Assembly: GCA_016212095.1 (NCBI GenBank)
Contig: JACRHH010000039.1
Location: forward strand, 1-40,838
Origin: Nitrospirota bacterium
Lineage (GTDB): Bacteria > Nitrospirota > Thermodesulfovibrionia > SZUA-242
DNA length: 40,838 nucleotides
Direction of reading: 5' to 3'
In this document: positions 1-9,700 of the stretch, piece after piece
How positions within the stretch are numbered: position 1 is the first letter of the stretch
Layout: every line of letters begins with the position of its first letter
Translations under genes and position numbers: made by a program
Notes under the pieces: generated by a model
Databases searched by the model: none
Told to the model about the DNA's origin: nothing
The model's input: only the letters and a program-made list of their open reading frames with translations

Positions 1-1
1 A

Positions 2-535
2 GAACACAACGGCACTTACGATAACTGGCACGGGCGAAAACGGCGCAACGGTTCAGTTATATGATGGCGCAACAGCGGTTGGCCCAACCGGCACGGTGTC
101 TGGCGGCACGTTTTCGATAGATATTTCGCTTGCGGTTGGCGCTCACTCTATCACGGCGAAGCAGACCGATCCTGCCGGAAACGTATCTGCCACAGCGTCC
201 GCCGCGCTGTCGATAACGGTTGACACAACGCTTCCAGACGCGCCCGGCACTCTCGATCTGGCTGCTGCAGATGATACGGGCGATTCCGGCACTGACAACC
301 TGACGAAGAACACAACGGCACTTACGATAAGCGGCACTGGCGAAACCGGCGCGACGGTTCAGCTTTACGACGGCGCAACCGCGGTAGGCCCAACCGGCAC
401 GGTGTCTGGCGGGTTGTTTTCGATTGACATATCCTTAACAGCGGAGGGTGTCCACAATATCACGGCGAAACAGACCGATCCTGCCGGAAACACGTCGGCT
501 GCATCAGTTGAGTTGTTGGTAACGGTTGACACCAC
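2..535 (+). repeat. Tandem 306-bp Ig-like coding repeat
   Basis: The segment starting GAACACAACGGCACTTACG at nt 2 recurs at nt 308, an offset of 306 bp or 102 codons. The copies keep long exact blocks, for example GGCCCAACCGGCACGGTGTC. Copy 2 has one extra codon near its end. The array probably continues upstream of the window. The low divergence indicates recent duplication or gene conversion, and also a risk of collapsed copies in the assembly. Confidence 0.85.
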
Positions 536-2411
536 CGCGCCCGGCGTCGCCTCGATTACCGGCAGTGTCCCTGCGCTTTCGACATGGTCTGGCAGCAAGA
601 TAGTAACTGTCCAGTTGACCGGCGCAACCGACACCGGAAGCGGCATGGGCGGATATGCTGTGGCGTGGGATACGAGCGATGTAACGATTCCGGCGGTTGC
701 ATACGACAAACCCGCAGGCATTACCGCGGTTGCAAGCCCTGACATGGGTGACGGAAACAATATCTATTTCCACATCCGCGCTGTTGACAAGGCGGGCAAC
801 GCCGGAACCACGGTTCACCACGGGCCGTTCTGGATAGAAACCGTTGCGCCTTCGCTTGTCAGCATAACCACGGATACGCCGGACGGCGCATACATGGCGG
901 GCGATACGGTGAATGTCACGCTTAATTTCTCGGAGCCTGTCGATCTTTCCGACGGCTCGATGCATATCAGCTTGAACAGCGGCGCAACGCTGGATATCGC
1001 CGCCATGTCAACCTCGCCCGGCAAATCGGTAACTGTTCCGTATCAGATACAGGCAGGCCAGAGCGTGACAGATCTGAGTGTCGATTCGATTACGCTCGAC
1101 TCTGCTGCGAAGATAACCGATGCCGCGCTTAGCGAACTGGTGAAATCCGGCAACACGGTTCCGATTCCATCGGGCAGCAACTTGTCCGATTCCGGAGCTA
1201 TTGTTATTGACACAACCGCGCCATCGCAAGGCAGTCTTGCCGCCACAATCGGCATGTCGCAGACAAATCTCTCATGGAGCGGCTTTGCCGACGAAACAGA
1301 CGGGAGCGGCCTTGGCCGCTACAAGCTTGTGATGAGCTCAACCGGCTATCCGCCTTCGTCGTGCAACGGCGGAACGCCGCTTACGCTTTCGGGCGATCTG
1401 GCGCTTTCATACATTCATGCCGGCCTTTCAAGCGGCGCGACATATTATTACCGTCTATGCGCCGAGGACAAAGCCGGAAACGTATCAGCAGGCCTGACCG
1501 CATCCACCACCATGCCGTGGGTGGACGGGACAGGCGGCGCTGTGGCCGGAATCGAGCGAGGCGACGGCGGCTCTGACGGCAACAACCTTGTTGACGGCAA
1601 GCCATCGGTTGATGTGGATTACACGTTCAAGATCACGGTGACGGACACGACCAGCGGGGTTAATGCCAGAAGCGTTCAACTTTACCTTACCCAGAGAGAT
1701 GCCCCAACTTCCAGCGACTTTTACTCATTCTACATGGCCTGCGGCACGAGCTGGACAACCGGCGCGGTCTGTTCGCATACCACGAGGCTTGGCCCGGCGT
1801 ATGCCCACAAGTATCATTTTGAGGCAGTTCTTGCCGACGGCTCGACGCTTCGCTACCCTGATTCGGGAGAGATATCGGGGCCGAGCATACAACTTTTAAA
1901 CGGCTTCAACATGATCGGCGTGCCAAGAAGCGGAGCCAGATTCGCCGAGGCGTTCGGCGGCGCGGAGGCATACGCATGGAGCAAGACGGCTTCGGATTAC
2001 GTTCGCCTGCTGCCGGGGCGCGATGTTTCGCCTGGCGAGGGTTTCTTTATTTTGAAGGGCGATGAGCCGGTATTGCCGAAGTTGGACGCATGGACAGAGC
2101 CGACCTCCAACGAGGTTGAAATCCAGCTTTCGCAGGGCTGGAACCTGATTAGCAATCCGTTTTCCGGTGATGTGGAACTTGCCGACGTCAAGGTGAAACG
2201 CGGTTCAGTAACAAAAACGTGGGCCGAAGCCGCCACCGATCGATGGCTTTACAACGCCATTTATTACTATCGCGGCGAGGATTGGGGCGGCACGTACGCA
2301 TCCGAGAGTGCGGGCGGGTATGTTGAAGCCAGGCTGGTTCCGTGGCTTGGGTACTGGGTGTATCTGGCGCGTTCGCAGGGAGATTACAGCCTGGTGATTT
2401 CGAAGCCGTAG
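3..2411 (+). CDS. Secreted Ig-like/FN3 repeat protein, 5' end outside window
   Basis: The reading frame is open from the first bases, so the N-terminus and any signal peptide lie upstream; 802 residues are visible. Order seen: two near-identical bacterial Ig-like repeats (about 102 residues each, with ITAKQTDPAGN and VDTT(A/L)P linkers), a further Ig-like domain (about nt 535-845), another Ig-type domain with FSEPVDLS (about 850-1210), an FN3-like domain ending in YYYRLCAEDKAGN (about 1210-1510), a unique region, and two C-terminal modules built around GFNMIGVP and GWNLISNPF. Such repeats and GWNLIS modules are typical of large extracellular or surface proteins; adhesion is an inference. The gene is upstream of, but not in, the pilus operon, because minus-strand ftsY lies between. 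A hairpin follows the stop. Confidence 0.8.
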   Translation, partial: NTTALTITGTGENGATVQLYDGATAVGPTGTVSGGTFSIDISLAVGAHSITAKQTDPAGNVSATASAALSITVDTTLPDAPGTLDLAAADDTGDSGTDNLTKNTTALTISGTGETGATVQLYDGATAVGPTGTVSGGLFSIDISLTAEGVHNITAKQTDPAGNTSAASVELLVTVDTTAPGVASITGSVPALSTWSGSKIVTVQLTGATDTGSGMGGYAVAWDTSDVTIPAVAYDKPAGITAVASPDMGDGNNIYFHIRAVDKAGNAGTTVHHGPFWIETVAPSLVSITTDTPDGAYMAGDTVNVTLNFSEPVDLSDGSMHISLNSGATLDIAAMSTSPGKSVTVPYQIQAGQSVTDLSVDSITLDSAAKITDAALSELVKSGNTVPIPSGSNLSDSGAIVIDTTAPSQGSLAATIGMSQTNLSWSGFADETDGSGLGRYKLVMSSTGYPPSSCNGGTPLTLSGDLALSYIHAGLSSGATYYYRLCAEDKAGNVSAGLTASTTMPWVDGTGGAVAGIERGDGGSDGNNLVDGKPSVDVDYTFKITVTDTTSGVNARSVQLYLTQRDAPTSSDFYSFYMACGTSWTTGAVCSHTTRLGPAYAHKYHFEAVLADGSTLRYPDSGEISGPSIQLLNGFNMIGVPRSGARFAEAFGGAEAYAWSKTASDYVRLLPGRDVSPGEGFFILKGDEPVLPKLDAWTEPTSNEVEIQLSQGWNLISNPFSGDVELADVKVKRGSVTKTWAEAATDRWLYNAIYYYRGEDWGGTYASESAGGYVEARLVPWLGYWVYLARSQGDYSLVISKP

Positions 2412-2413
2412 GA

Positions 2414-2437
2414 GGGTGGGTTTCAAACCCGCCCTTT
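2414..2437 (+). terminator. Hairpin terminator between convergent Ig-repeat gene and ftsY
   Basis: An inverted repeat with arms GGGTGGGTTT and AAACCCGCCC (one G-U pair, very short loop) directly follows the stop of the Ig-repeat gene and is followed by TTTAATT. It therefore looks like a rho-independent terminator for the plus strand. It lies against the ftsY stop and could also end ftsY transcripts, though no T-tract follows it on the minus strand. Confidence 0.6.
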
Positions 2438-3332
2438 AATTCTGAAACAGGGCTTCCACGAACTCGTCCGGCTTGAAATCCTGAAGGTCTTCAATGCCTT
2501 CGCCAACGCCGATCAGCCGAACCGGAAGCCCAAGCTCCTTCTTTATGGCAAATACGATGCCGCCCTTGGCGCTTCCGTCCAGCTTGGTTAGAACAATGCC
2601 GGTCAGCCCGACGATTTCATTGAAAACCTTTGCCTGTTGAAGCGCGTTCTGGCCGGTTGTGGCGTCGAGCACCAGAAGCACCTCGTGCGGCGCGCCGGGC
2701 ATGGCCTTGCCGATAACCCTGTGAATTTTCTTCAGCTCATCCATGAGATGGGCCTTGTTGTGAAGACGCCCGGCGGTGTCGATGATAACGACGTCGGCCT
2801 TGCGGGCAACTGCGGAAGCCACGGCGTCGTAGGCCACAGCCGCAGGATCGGAGCCGTCCTGATGCTTCACCAGATGCGCTTCGGCCCGTTTCGCCCAAAT
2901 TTCCAGTTGTTCGATGGCCGCGGCTCGAAATGTGTCGCCCGCCGCCATCACCACGTTTAAGCCCTGATCGTGGAAATGCTTGCCGATCTTGCCGATGCTG
3001 GTGGTTTTTCCCACGCCGTTCACGCCAACCACCATGATGATCGAAGGCTTCCCGGTGGTTGAAAGGCTTCTCGCGCCTTCGCTTATCAGCGCCGACATCT
3101 CGGCCTTCAGCGCCTCGCGCATGTCGGTGACTTCACCCTTTTTTGCCTTTTTCCTGATGGCCTCGATTATGTCGGTGGACGCCGCCGGGCCGACATCCGC
3201 CATTATCAGTATCTCTTCCAGCTCTTCGAGCGTTGCGTTGTCGATCGGCTTCGAAAAAAGCGCCGATGCTCGCTCGACAAGGTTTTTGCGTGTCTTTTCA
3301 AGCCCTTCCTTCAGGCGGTCGAAAAATCCCAT
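2436..3332 (-). CDS. ftsY: Signal recognition particle receptor FtsY
   Basis: SRP-receptor GTPase that docks ribosome-SRP complexes at the inner membrane for co-translational insertion. The 298 residues comprise the N and G domains: N-terminal helices (about 1-90), P-loop GVNGVGKTT (103-111), DTFRAA (133-138), DTAGRL (185-190) and TKLDGSAKGG (249-258). GDTFRAAA and the final GVGEGIEDLQDF segment are characteristic of FtsY rather than Ffh, and there is no M domain. The acidic A domain of E. coli FtsY is absent, as in many bacteria. ATG start with a GGAG ribosome site 7 nt upstream. It is convergent with the Ig-repeat gene and divergent from the pilus operon. Confidence 0.97.
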   Translation of the reverse strand: MGFFDRLKEGLEKTRKNLVERASALFSKPIDNATLEELEEILIMADVGPAASTDIIEAIRKKAKKGEVTDMREALKAEMSALISEGARSLSTTGKPSIIMVVGVNGVGKTTSIGKIGKHFHDQGLNVVMAAGDTFRAAAIEQLEIWAKRAEAHLVKHQDGSDPAAVAYDAVASAVARKADVVIIDTAGRLHNKAHLMDELKKIHRVIGKAMPGAPHEVLLVLDATTGQNALQQAKVFNEIVGLTGIVLTKLDGSAKGGIVFAIKKELGLPVRLIGVGEGIEDLQDFKPDEFVEALFQN

Positions 3333-3574
3333 TTATGCTCCGTAAGTTTGCGATTGATTTCAGGCAGAGCCTAACATATCAGAAACCCGGCGGTTATGCC
3401 AAATGAGGATGGCGGCGATGGTCACGGACGTTAAACGGTCTGTTACGTTTCGCCATCGCGCTATGTAATCCCTTTCCCTTTTCCTGAAAGCCGTTTCACA
3501 GAATCTGGCCGACGCATTTTCCCGCCGCCGTCTCCACACCGTTCAAGTCGTTGAAATCACAGGCCGATAGGTAA
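3333..3574. other. Divergent intergenic region, ftsY / pilus operon
   Basis: This 242-bp gap separates ftsY (minus) from the first pseudopilin gene (plus) and must carry the ftsY promoter and probably the pilus operon promoter. No convincing sigma70 or sigma54 consensus was found by eye. A separated inverted repeat, GATGGCG at 3408-3414 and CGCCATC at 3451-3457, could be a regulator site or a loose stem; no T-tract follows it. No coding potential was recognised. Confidence 0.4.
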
Positions 3575-4351
3575 ATGTTGAATTTCGGCATGAAAGGTGC
3601 AACATCTGGGCCGGTGAATATGAGATTTACTACATTTATATATACGGTGATGGGTTGCGGCAGGCGGCCAGGTCAAAGAGGCGTGACATTTGTTGAACTC
3701 GTTGTGGTGCTTGCGCTTCTGGCCATTGTTGCGATGATTGCCGTGCCACAGTTCGGGCGCTTCGCCTCGCAGTCTCGCGTGAAGCGGGCCGCAACCGAGC
3801 TGTTCCAGAACATACGCCTTGCGCGCACGATGGCGATCAAGGAAAACCGGCAGTACCTGATAGTATTCGACACCGTCAATAACCGTTATTTCCTGGGGTT
3901 CGACGCTACCGGCGACAACGATCTTCTGGACGCAACCGACACATACGCACTATGCAACGACACCGACGGCGACCGGCTGCCCAACAGCAATCCTGACAAC
4001 AACGGCGACGGTGTGCCGGATTGCGTGAAAACATACCGGCTTGCGAATAATTACGGCCAGACCGTTCGGTTCGGCACATTGGCCGAGCGCCGGATGGACG
4101 GCGCGGCGATTGGCGCGGGCGACTGCAACGCCAGAACGGCCTGTTTTCAGGGAACCGATCCGATTCGCATAACCTTCAACGCCGACGGATCGGTCAATGA
4201 AACAGGCGAGGTCTATCTGGAAGAGTCTGATACCGGCATTGCCTATGCAATTTCGTTGAACAACAGCGCGGGCGATGTCGATCTGTGGCGATGGGAGGGC
4301 GATGCCGACACCCAGCCGGCAGCCGAGCCATACTGGACGGAGGTGAGGTAG
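3575..4351 (+). CDS. FimT/GspH-like type IV minor pseudopilin
   Basis: Minor pilin that would be cleaved by prepilin peptidase and help initiate the pilus. The leader ends in RPGQRG (G36) and is followed by VTFVELVVVLALLAIVAMIA: cleavage after Gly, Glu at +5 and a hydrophobic helix. The mature part holds an Asp-rich stretch (DTDGDRLPN, DNNGDGVPD) resembling EF-hand or thrombospondin-type-3 calcium loops. In-frame ATGs at 3620 and 3650 would give shorter leaders, and none of the starts has a clear ribosome site, so the start is uncertain. It is the first gene of the operon, 4 nt before pilV. GspH/FimT assignment rests on the N-terminus and position; it could equally be called FimU. Confidence 0.85.
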   Translation: MLNFGMKGATSGPVNMRFTTFIYTVMGCGRRPGQRGVTFVELVVVLALLAIVAMIAVPQFGRFASQSRVKRAATELFQNIRLARTMAIKENRQYLIVFDTVNNRYFLGFDATGDNDLLDATDTYALCNDTDGDRLPNSNPDNNGDGVPDCVKTYRLANNYGQTVRFGTLAERRMDGAAIGAGDCNARTACFQGTDPIRITFNADGSVNETGEVYLEESDTGIAYAISLNNSAGDVDLWRWEGDADTQPAAEPYWTEVR

Positions 4352-4355
4352 CAGG

Positions 4356-4859
4356 ATGCCTGACAACAGCCGTAACTCCGCCGGATTCTCGCTTGTGGAA
4401 GTGATGATAGCGATGGTTGTGCTTCTGATAGGCATTCTCGGCGTGATGGGAATGCAGTACCAGTCTGTCGCGGGTTCAACATCGAGCCGCGAGGTGCGGC
4501 TTGCATCGAACTTCGCCCAGCAGTTTGTGGAGCAGGTGCGTGCCACGCCATACACCTCCCTGACGTCCGGCATATTCAATCCGGGCAACACCGGCGTTGT
4601 GACAACCGGCGGCGTGACATTCACCCGCGCCATCTGGGTAAGCGGCAACTGCCTGAGCATGACGCTTCGCAACGATGACGAAAGCTGTGACGACGCCGAC
4701 GGCAACGGAGCGCTTGACGGCGTGCTTGTTCCGGTGTGCGACGAGGTGTTTCAGAACGTATCGGCAGTGCGCGCGCGCCTTTGCTGGCGCGACCGGCACA
4801 ACACGCTCCACACTGTCACCTTCGACACGGTGAGATGGGATGAAAATGCGAATCCTTGA
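4356..4859 (+). CDS. pilV: Type IV pilus minor pilin PilV
   Basis: A 167-residue prepilin with leader MPDNSRNSAG and mature start FSLVEVMIAMVVLLIGILGV (Glu at +5). The motif after the helix (GMQYQSVAGSTSSREVRLAS) matches PilV-family proteins, which form part of the priming complex with PilW, PilX and PilY1. A further Asp-rich loop, DDADGNGALDG, is visible. GAGG lies 7 nt before the ATG. The 3' end overlaps pilW by 20 nt, suggesting translational coupling. Family length is usual. Confidence 0.9.
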   Translation: MPDNSRNSAGFSLVEVMIAMVVLLIGILGVMGMQYQSVAGSTSSREVRLASNFAQQFVEQVRATPYTSLTSGIFNPGNTGVVTTGGVTFTRAIWVSGNCLSMTLRNDDESCDDADGNGALDGVLVPVCDEVFQNVSAVRARLCWRDRHNTLHTVTFDTVRWDENANP

Positions 4860-5829
4860 TGAATCCGGCTACAGCATGGCCGAACTGATGATATCAATCA
4901 TGCTCAGCTCAATTTTGATGGCCGCCGCCTATGCCACCTACACTACGCAGACAAGATCATATGCGCGTCAGGAGAACACCGGCGAGGTGAACACGCAGGC
5001 GCGCATCGCGTTGGGCATACTCACCGAGGACATCAAGTCGGAGGGTTTCGGCGTGCCTGCCGACATGAATTCCGAACCCATAAACGGACGAACCGCGCCA
5101 ATCGTCATCAACGATGCGGGAAACGGCCCGGACGCTATCACGCTTGTGAGCGGTTTTCGTCAGATCGGCACGCTCCAGAGCGCGGTTGCATCGGGCGCAA
5201 CGCAGATACGAATAAGCTACGGCGGAACTGCAATTCACCCCAATTCGACAGACAGGCGATACATCAGCATCGACGGTGTTTCGTTCAATGTGGTCACGAT
5301 AACGCAGAACGATCCGGTTTTCACTCTACGGGATGCGGTTCCCATTTCATTTCCAGCCGGAAGACCGGTTTATCTGGTCGAGGACGTCACCTACTGCGTG
5401 AGCTTCGCGGCAGGACAGACGGCGGGCGAACTGCGGAGGATAAGGCGCAACGCAAACGCCGCGCGCTGCGAGGCCGCCAACACATCCGACACGGAAGTGA
5501 TTGCGGGCAACGTGGAAGACATGCAGTTGGCCTATGCCGTCGATGCCGACGCCAGCGGGGCGATTGACGACCAGAACGGCAACGGACGGTTCGACGACGG
5601 CGATTATCTGTATAACGGCACAAATGCGGGCCTGATAACCAGCACATCCACGATCAAGGCTGTGCGCGTGAGCATCCTGGCCAGAAGCCCGCGCGAGGAT
5701 GCGAGCATGTCGGCGGTGATGACGCCTCCCGCCAGCATCGAAAACCGTTCAAGAGGCAACGCCGACGTGGTGACGGATCATTTCGTGCGGCGGTTGTGGA
5801 CAGGCATGGCAGCCAGAAGGAGCATGTGA
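4840..5829 (+). CDS. pilW: Type IV pilus minor pilin PilW
   Basis: A 329-residue prepilin with leader MKMRILDESG and mature start YSMAELMISIMLSSILMAAA (Glu at +5). The segment TYTTQTRSYARQENTGEVNT, followed by ARIALGILTEDI, is typical of PilW/ComGF-like minor pilins. Near residue 230-250 there is a calcium-loop-like run (AVDADASGAIDDQNGNGRFD). The start overlaps the end of pilV; ATG codons at 4840 and 4846 are both possible. Its stop shares one base with the pilX start (TGATG), so translation is probably coupled. Confidence 0.9.
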   Translation: MKMRILDESGYSMAELMISIMLSSILMAAAYATYTTQTRSYARQENTGEVNTQARIALGILTEDIKSEGFGVPADMNSEPINGRTAPIVINDAGNGPDAITLVSGFRQIGTLQSAVASGATQIRISYGGTAIHPNSTDRRYISIDGVSFNVVTITQNDPVFTLRDAVPISFPAGRPVYLVEDVTYCVSFAAGQTAGELRRIRRNANAARCEAANTSDTEVIAGNVEDMQLAYAVDADASGAIDDQNGNGRFDDGDYLYNGTNAGLITSTSTIKAVRVSILARSPREDASMSAVMTPPASIENRSRGNADVVTDHFVRRLWTGMAARRSM

Positions 5830-6353
5830 TGTTTATTGACTACCGGAGCGCGAATGAAAAGGGCTTTGTCCTGGTCGCCGTGATGCTGATTCTGCTTGTG
5901 CTCACCATCGTTGGAATCGCGGCGATGGGCACAACCGGCGTGGAGCATATGCTTTCGGGCAACATGAGGCTTCGCGAGGAGAACTCGGCGCGCGCCGACG
6001 GCGGCATGGAGATCATGTCGGGCCTGATAGAACAGATACTTAGAAACGGCGATACCGGCAATTTCGCGGGCATTATTACAGACGCCAACATGGTGACCGA
6101 GCTTAGAACCACTGCATTCGATGCCGACACAGCGGATGTGACGATCCCCGACATCGGAGTGGAGATCGACATAGACAAGATGTACACCAAGTGGATGGGC
6201 GGATCGGCGATGGAGTTTGCCGCCGGTTACGAAGGAGCCGGCAAGAGCGGGGCAACCGGCTCAAACACATATTACAGGGTGAACTCCCGAAGCACGGCTC
6301 TTGCGGGTTCCGAAGCGGAGGTTGGCTCCATCTACCGGTATGTAAGCAGGTAG
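5829..6353 (+). CDS. pilX: Type IV pilus assembly protein PilX
   Basis: A 174-residue protein with short leader MFIDYRSANEKG and hydrophobic helix FVLVAVMLILLVLTIVGIAA. It lacks Glu at +5, as PilX/GspK-type minor pilins do. The segment after the helix (GTTGVEHMLSGNMRLREENS) fits the PilX N-terminal family. The 5829 start is chosen over an upstream in-frame ATG (5796) because it overlaps the pilW stop by one base and gives a normal prepilin leader. It acts with PilV, PilW and PilY1 in pilus priming. Confidence 0.88.
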   Translation: MFIDYRSANEKGFVLVAVMLILLVLTIVGIAAMGTTGVEHMLSGNMRLREENSARADGGMEIMSGLIEQILRNGDTGNFAGIITDANMVTELRTTAFDADTADVTIPDIGVEIDIDKMYTKWMGGSAMEFAAGYEGAGKSGATGSNTYYRVNSRSTALAGSEAEVGSIYRYVSR

Positions 6354-6399
6354 CAGACATGCCGAACGCCCGAACACCAAACGGAGGCATGAGAATATC

Positions 6400-6702
6400 A
6401 TGAGAACCACGCTTATTGGTCTGATGACTCTTCTTGTCCTTCTTTCCGCCATTTGCGGCGTGTGGGCCTACGACCGCGGCCATGTGTACATCAACGGCAA
6501 GGTGGAGGCGATCACCACCGGCACCATAACCATTGACGGGCAGACATACGACATAGAGCCGGATTGCCGCGTGATCCTGAACGTATCGCGAAACGGCGCG
6601 GTTTCGCAACGAGCCGGACGTCTGGCCGATATTGCGTTGGGCGACAAGGTTTACGCCAGACTTCTTGGCCGATCCATTTCCGAAATCCAGGTGGGGAGGT
6701 AG
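6400..6702 (+). CDS. Small secreted protein between pilX and pilY1
   Basis: 100 residues with a clear signal peptide (hydrophobic core LIGLMTLLVLLSAICG, likely cleavage after VWA at about residue 23), leaving roughly 77 residues that look all-beta, with alternating hydrophobic segments (VYINGKVEAITTGTITIDG, VYARLLGRSISEIQVG). A single Cys (DCRVIL) remains after cleavage. A GGAGG at 6383-6387 is rather far from the ATG. The stop lies 4 nt before pilY1, and the pilY1 ribosome site sits inside its end, so both are probably co-expressed. No family is recognised. The position suggests a periplasmic or tip-associated partner of PilY1 (inference). Confidence 0.8.
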   Translation: MRTTLIGLMTLLVLLSAICGVWAYDRGHVYINGKVEAITTGTITIDGQTYDIEPDCRVILNVSRNGAVSQRAGRLADIALGDKVYARLLGRSISEIQVGR

Positions 6703-6706
6703 CGTC

Positions 6707-9700
6707 ATGAAGCTGATTCGCGGCGTTTTCACCCCATGCTTTTCCATGCTTTTGCCCGCGGCGCTGTTCATCCTGGTCATGGCGTTTGCTCCCGGCACAG
6801 TAACGGCGGTAGCGCCGGATCCGGCTGCCGCCGACAGTGCCGCCGTTCCGCCATTTGTGAGCGATATTTCCCCTCCACTGGTCATGATGGTCATGGACAG
6901 GGATCACAAGCTTTATTACCAGGCATACGATGACGCGTCCGACCTCGACCAGGACGGCACTCTTGATGTGGGATATAACCACTCCACCGAATACTACGGA
7001 TACTTCGATCCGGGCAAGTGCTACACGTACAACACTTCGGGCAGCGGAGAATTCGATCCGGCAAGCGCGGCAATCAGCCGTTTTTGCTCATCAGGGCAGT
7101 GGAGCGGCAATGTGCTGAACTGGCTGGCAATGTCGCGCATGGATGCCCTGCGAAAGGTTCTCTATGGCGGCCATAGAAGCACCGACACTACTTCGGCCAC
7201 CGTGCTTGAGCGGGCCTATATCCCGCAGGACGGCCACAGTTGGGGCAAGGAATTCACCGGCAGGCTATGCTCATCCGGCTCAGGATACACCAGTCAATGC
7301 ATGACAGCTCTCGACTGCGCTGCCGGCGAAACCTGCGTGGACAGATCGCTGGAACTGATCGGCATGGCTGCTCCGTCAGCGCCCGCCACCTGTACGGCTG
7401 CCGCTGTGACAGATCCATGGGATACAACAGGCAGGATGCTTGTCGTCCGGTACGGCCATGCCGCATCGAAGGGGTGCGGTCTGAATCATACGTCGATGAT
7501 GGCCCAGTACGAGCCCGATAAATACCTGACGTATTTTTATGTCGATGACCTTAACGATCCGGCGCTCAACCCCTCAACCGATCATGCCGGAGACAATCTG
7601 AGCCTCTTTGGCGTGGCGGAATTCCAGGTGACCGTGGCCGGCGCAGGCAACTGGAGCTTTGCCATCGACGGCGACGACGATGTGGAAATCGAGATTGACG
7701 GCGTGGTCGTGTCGAACTATTACGGCTGCCACGGGCCGGTAAACAACCAGAGCCATTCCGGATCGATCGCCCTGGCTGCCGGTTGGCACAGACTGATCGT
7801 CAGGCACAACGAGGAAGGCGGTTGGGAGGGCTTCCGAGCCTGGTACAAGAAACCTGGCGACGCCGCATGGACTGTCTTTGGAAACACCCTGTCCATCCGC
7901 GCGCCCACCATAGTTGCCGGGAATACCTGCGCGCTGAAGTTCGGATCGTTTATCGAGACCGGCACGCCGGGAACCGGCACAGGCATATCCGGCATTGCCG
8001 AGCGCCATCTTTTCTGCAACACCACTCTCTCGGACGGCGGCGCGCCGGTTTTCCGTCTTCTGAAGGCCAGGCAGAACCGCATTTGGGAATGGGCATCGAA
8101 AGAGCGTCCGGTATGCGACACGTCGCTTGGCGCGCCCACCGACTATGTGGTTCGGGTCAAGGTCTGCGATGCGGCCTCCGGACTTGAGGGCAATTGCAAG
8201 GCATACATCAACAGCGCCGGGACAACAACATACAAGCCGTCCGGGATTCTTCAGAAATATGGCGAAGGCGACAGCAAGATATGCTCAAAAAGCTTTGCCG
8301 CCTGCACCGCCAACGCCGATTGCGCGCCCGATGGAGGCAACTGCATCTACAACGCCAAGATCTATTTTGGCCTGCTTACCGGCTCATACGAGAAAAACCT
8401 CAGCGGCGGCGTGGTTCGCAAGAACATCGGCAGCATCATGGACGAGATCGATCCGGGAACAGGCGTGTTCAACCTCTCGCTCAATTCTGGCGGCAACATA
8501 ATTCAAACCCTCGAACGGCTGAAAACCGTGGAGTACGACTACGGAAGCTACTCATACGGCAACTGCGGCTGGATTTCGACACGATCCATCAACGAGGGCG
8601 AGTGCCGCATGTGGGGCAACCCGACAGCCGAGATGATGTACGAGGCCACGAGGTATCTGGCAGGCAAGAGCGCCAGCACGCCTGCCTTCTGGTACGCAAC
8701 AGCAGCCGATCCGAACGACGCGGGACTGCGGCTGCCCAACATCGGAAGCGGCAGCGGGGCCGACAGCGCCTGGGTGAATCCGTTTAGCGTCTACCCGCAA
8801 TGCGCCCAGCCATTCATGCTGGTCATGAGCGACATAGATCCAAGCTACGACTCCGATTCCGTTCCGGGCAGCCATTTCAACTCTTTCTCAGGCGACCTTT
8901 CCGGTCTTGACGCTTCAACACTGGCCACGGCCATTGCAGGCGGCGAGAATATCGGTGGCGCTTACTTCATTGGCGAGAAGGGGGCGGCCAATGATTTCAT
9001 GTGTACGGCAAAGCCTGTCGGCAGCCTGAGCGACATCCGGGGCCTTTGCCCGGACGAACCCACGAAGAAGGGCAGTTTCTACTCCGCCTCGGTGGCGTAT
9101 TTCGGGCGCGAGAAGCTGAAAACCTGTACCGGCGACAGCGGCACGGCCTGTAGCAGCAACGCCGACTGCGCGGCGGTTGGCGGCAACTGCGAGCGCCGCG
9201 GTATTTCTACATACAGCGTGGCGTTGTCGTCGCCGGTTCCGAAGATCGAGATTCCATTCCCGTCGATAGGGTCGGCTGTCACGCTTGTGCCGGTCGGCAA
9301 ATCGGTCAGCGGCTGTCTGAACGTATCGACATCGTGCTCCGGAAAATGCGCTCTTTCCTATAACGCAGGCACCGGATTGAGCATAACGGGCTGCTCGTCC
9401 GGCGCATACTGTCCGTCGAATACGATCGTGAACCTGTATGTGGACAAGATCGAAGCGGACTACGGCCATTTCCGCATCAACTATGAAGACCAGGAGCAGG
9501 GCGCCGATTACGATATGGACGCTGTCGTCGAATACGAATATTGCAGGGGAAACAGATGCGCGCCGGCCATTGGGGCTAACCAGGTGAAGGTCAGGCTCAA
9601 TTCGATCTTTGCCGCCGGTTGCATAGACCAGGCCATGGGCTTTGTCATATCGGGAACAACCGGTGACGGCACATATCTGGCCGTTCGGGATACCGACTCC

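Noticed and set aside
6632-6706. Longer N-terminus for PilY1 A
   Set aside because: It overlaps the end of the small secreted gene and would hide the signal peptide; GGGGAGG marks the ATG at 6707.
6632-6982. Minus-strand open frames covering the start of pilY1 A
   Set aside because: They are antisense shadows of a gene with a signal peptide and family motifs.
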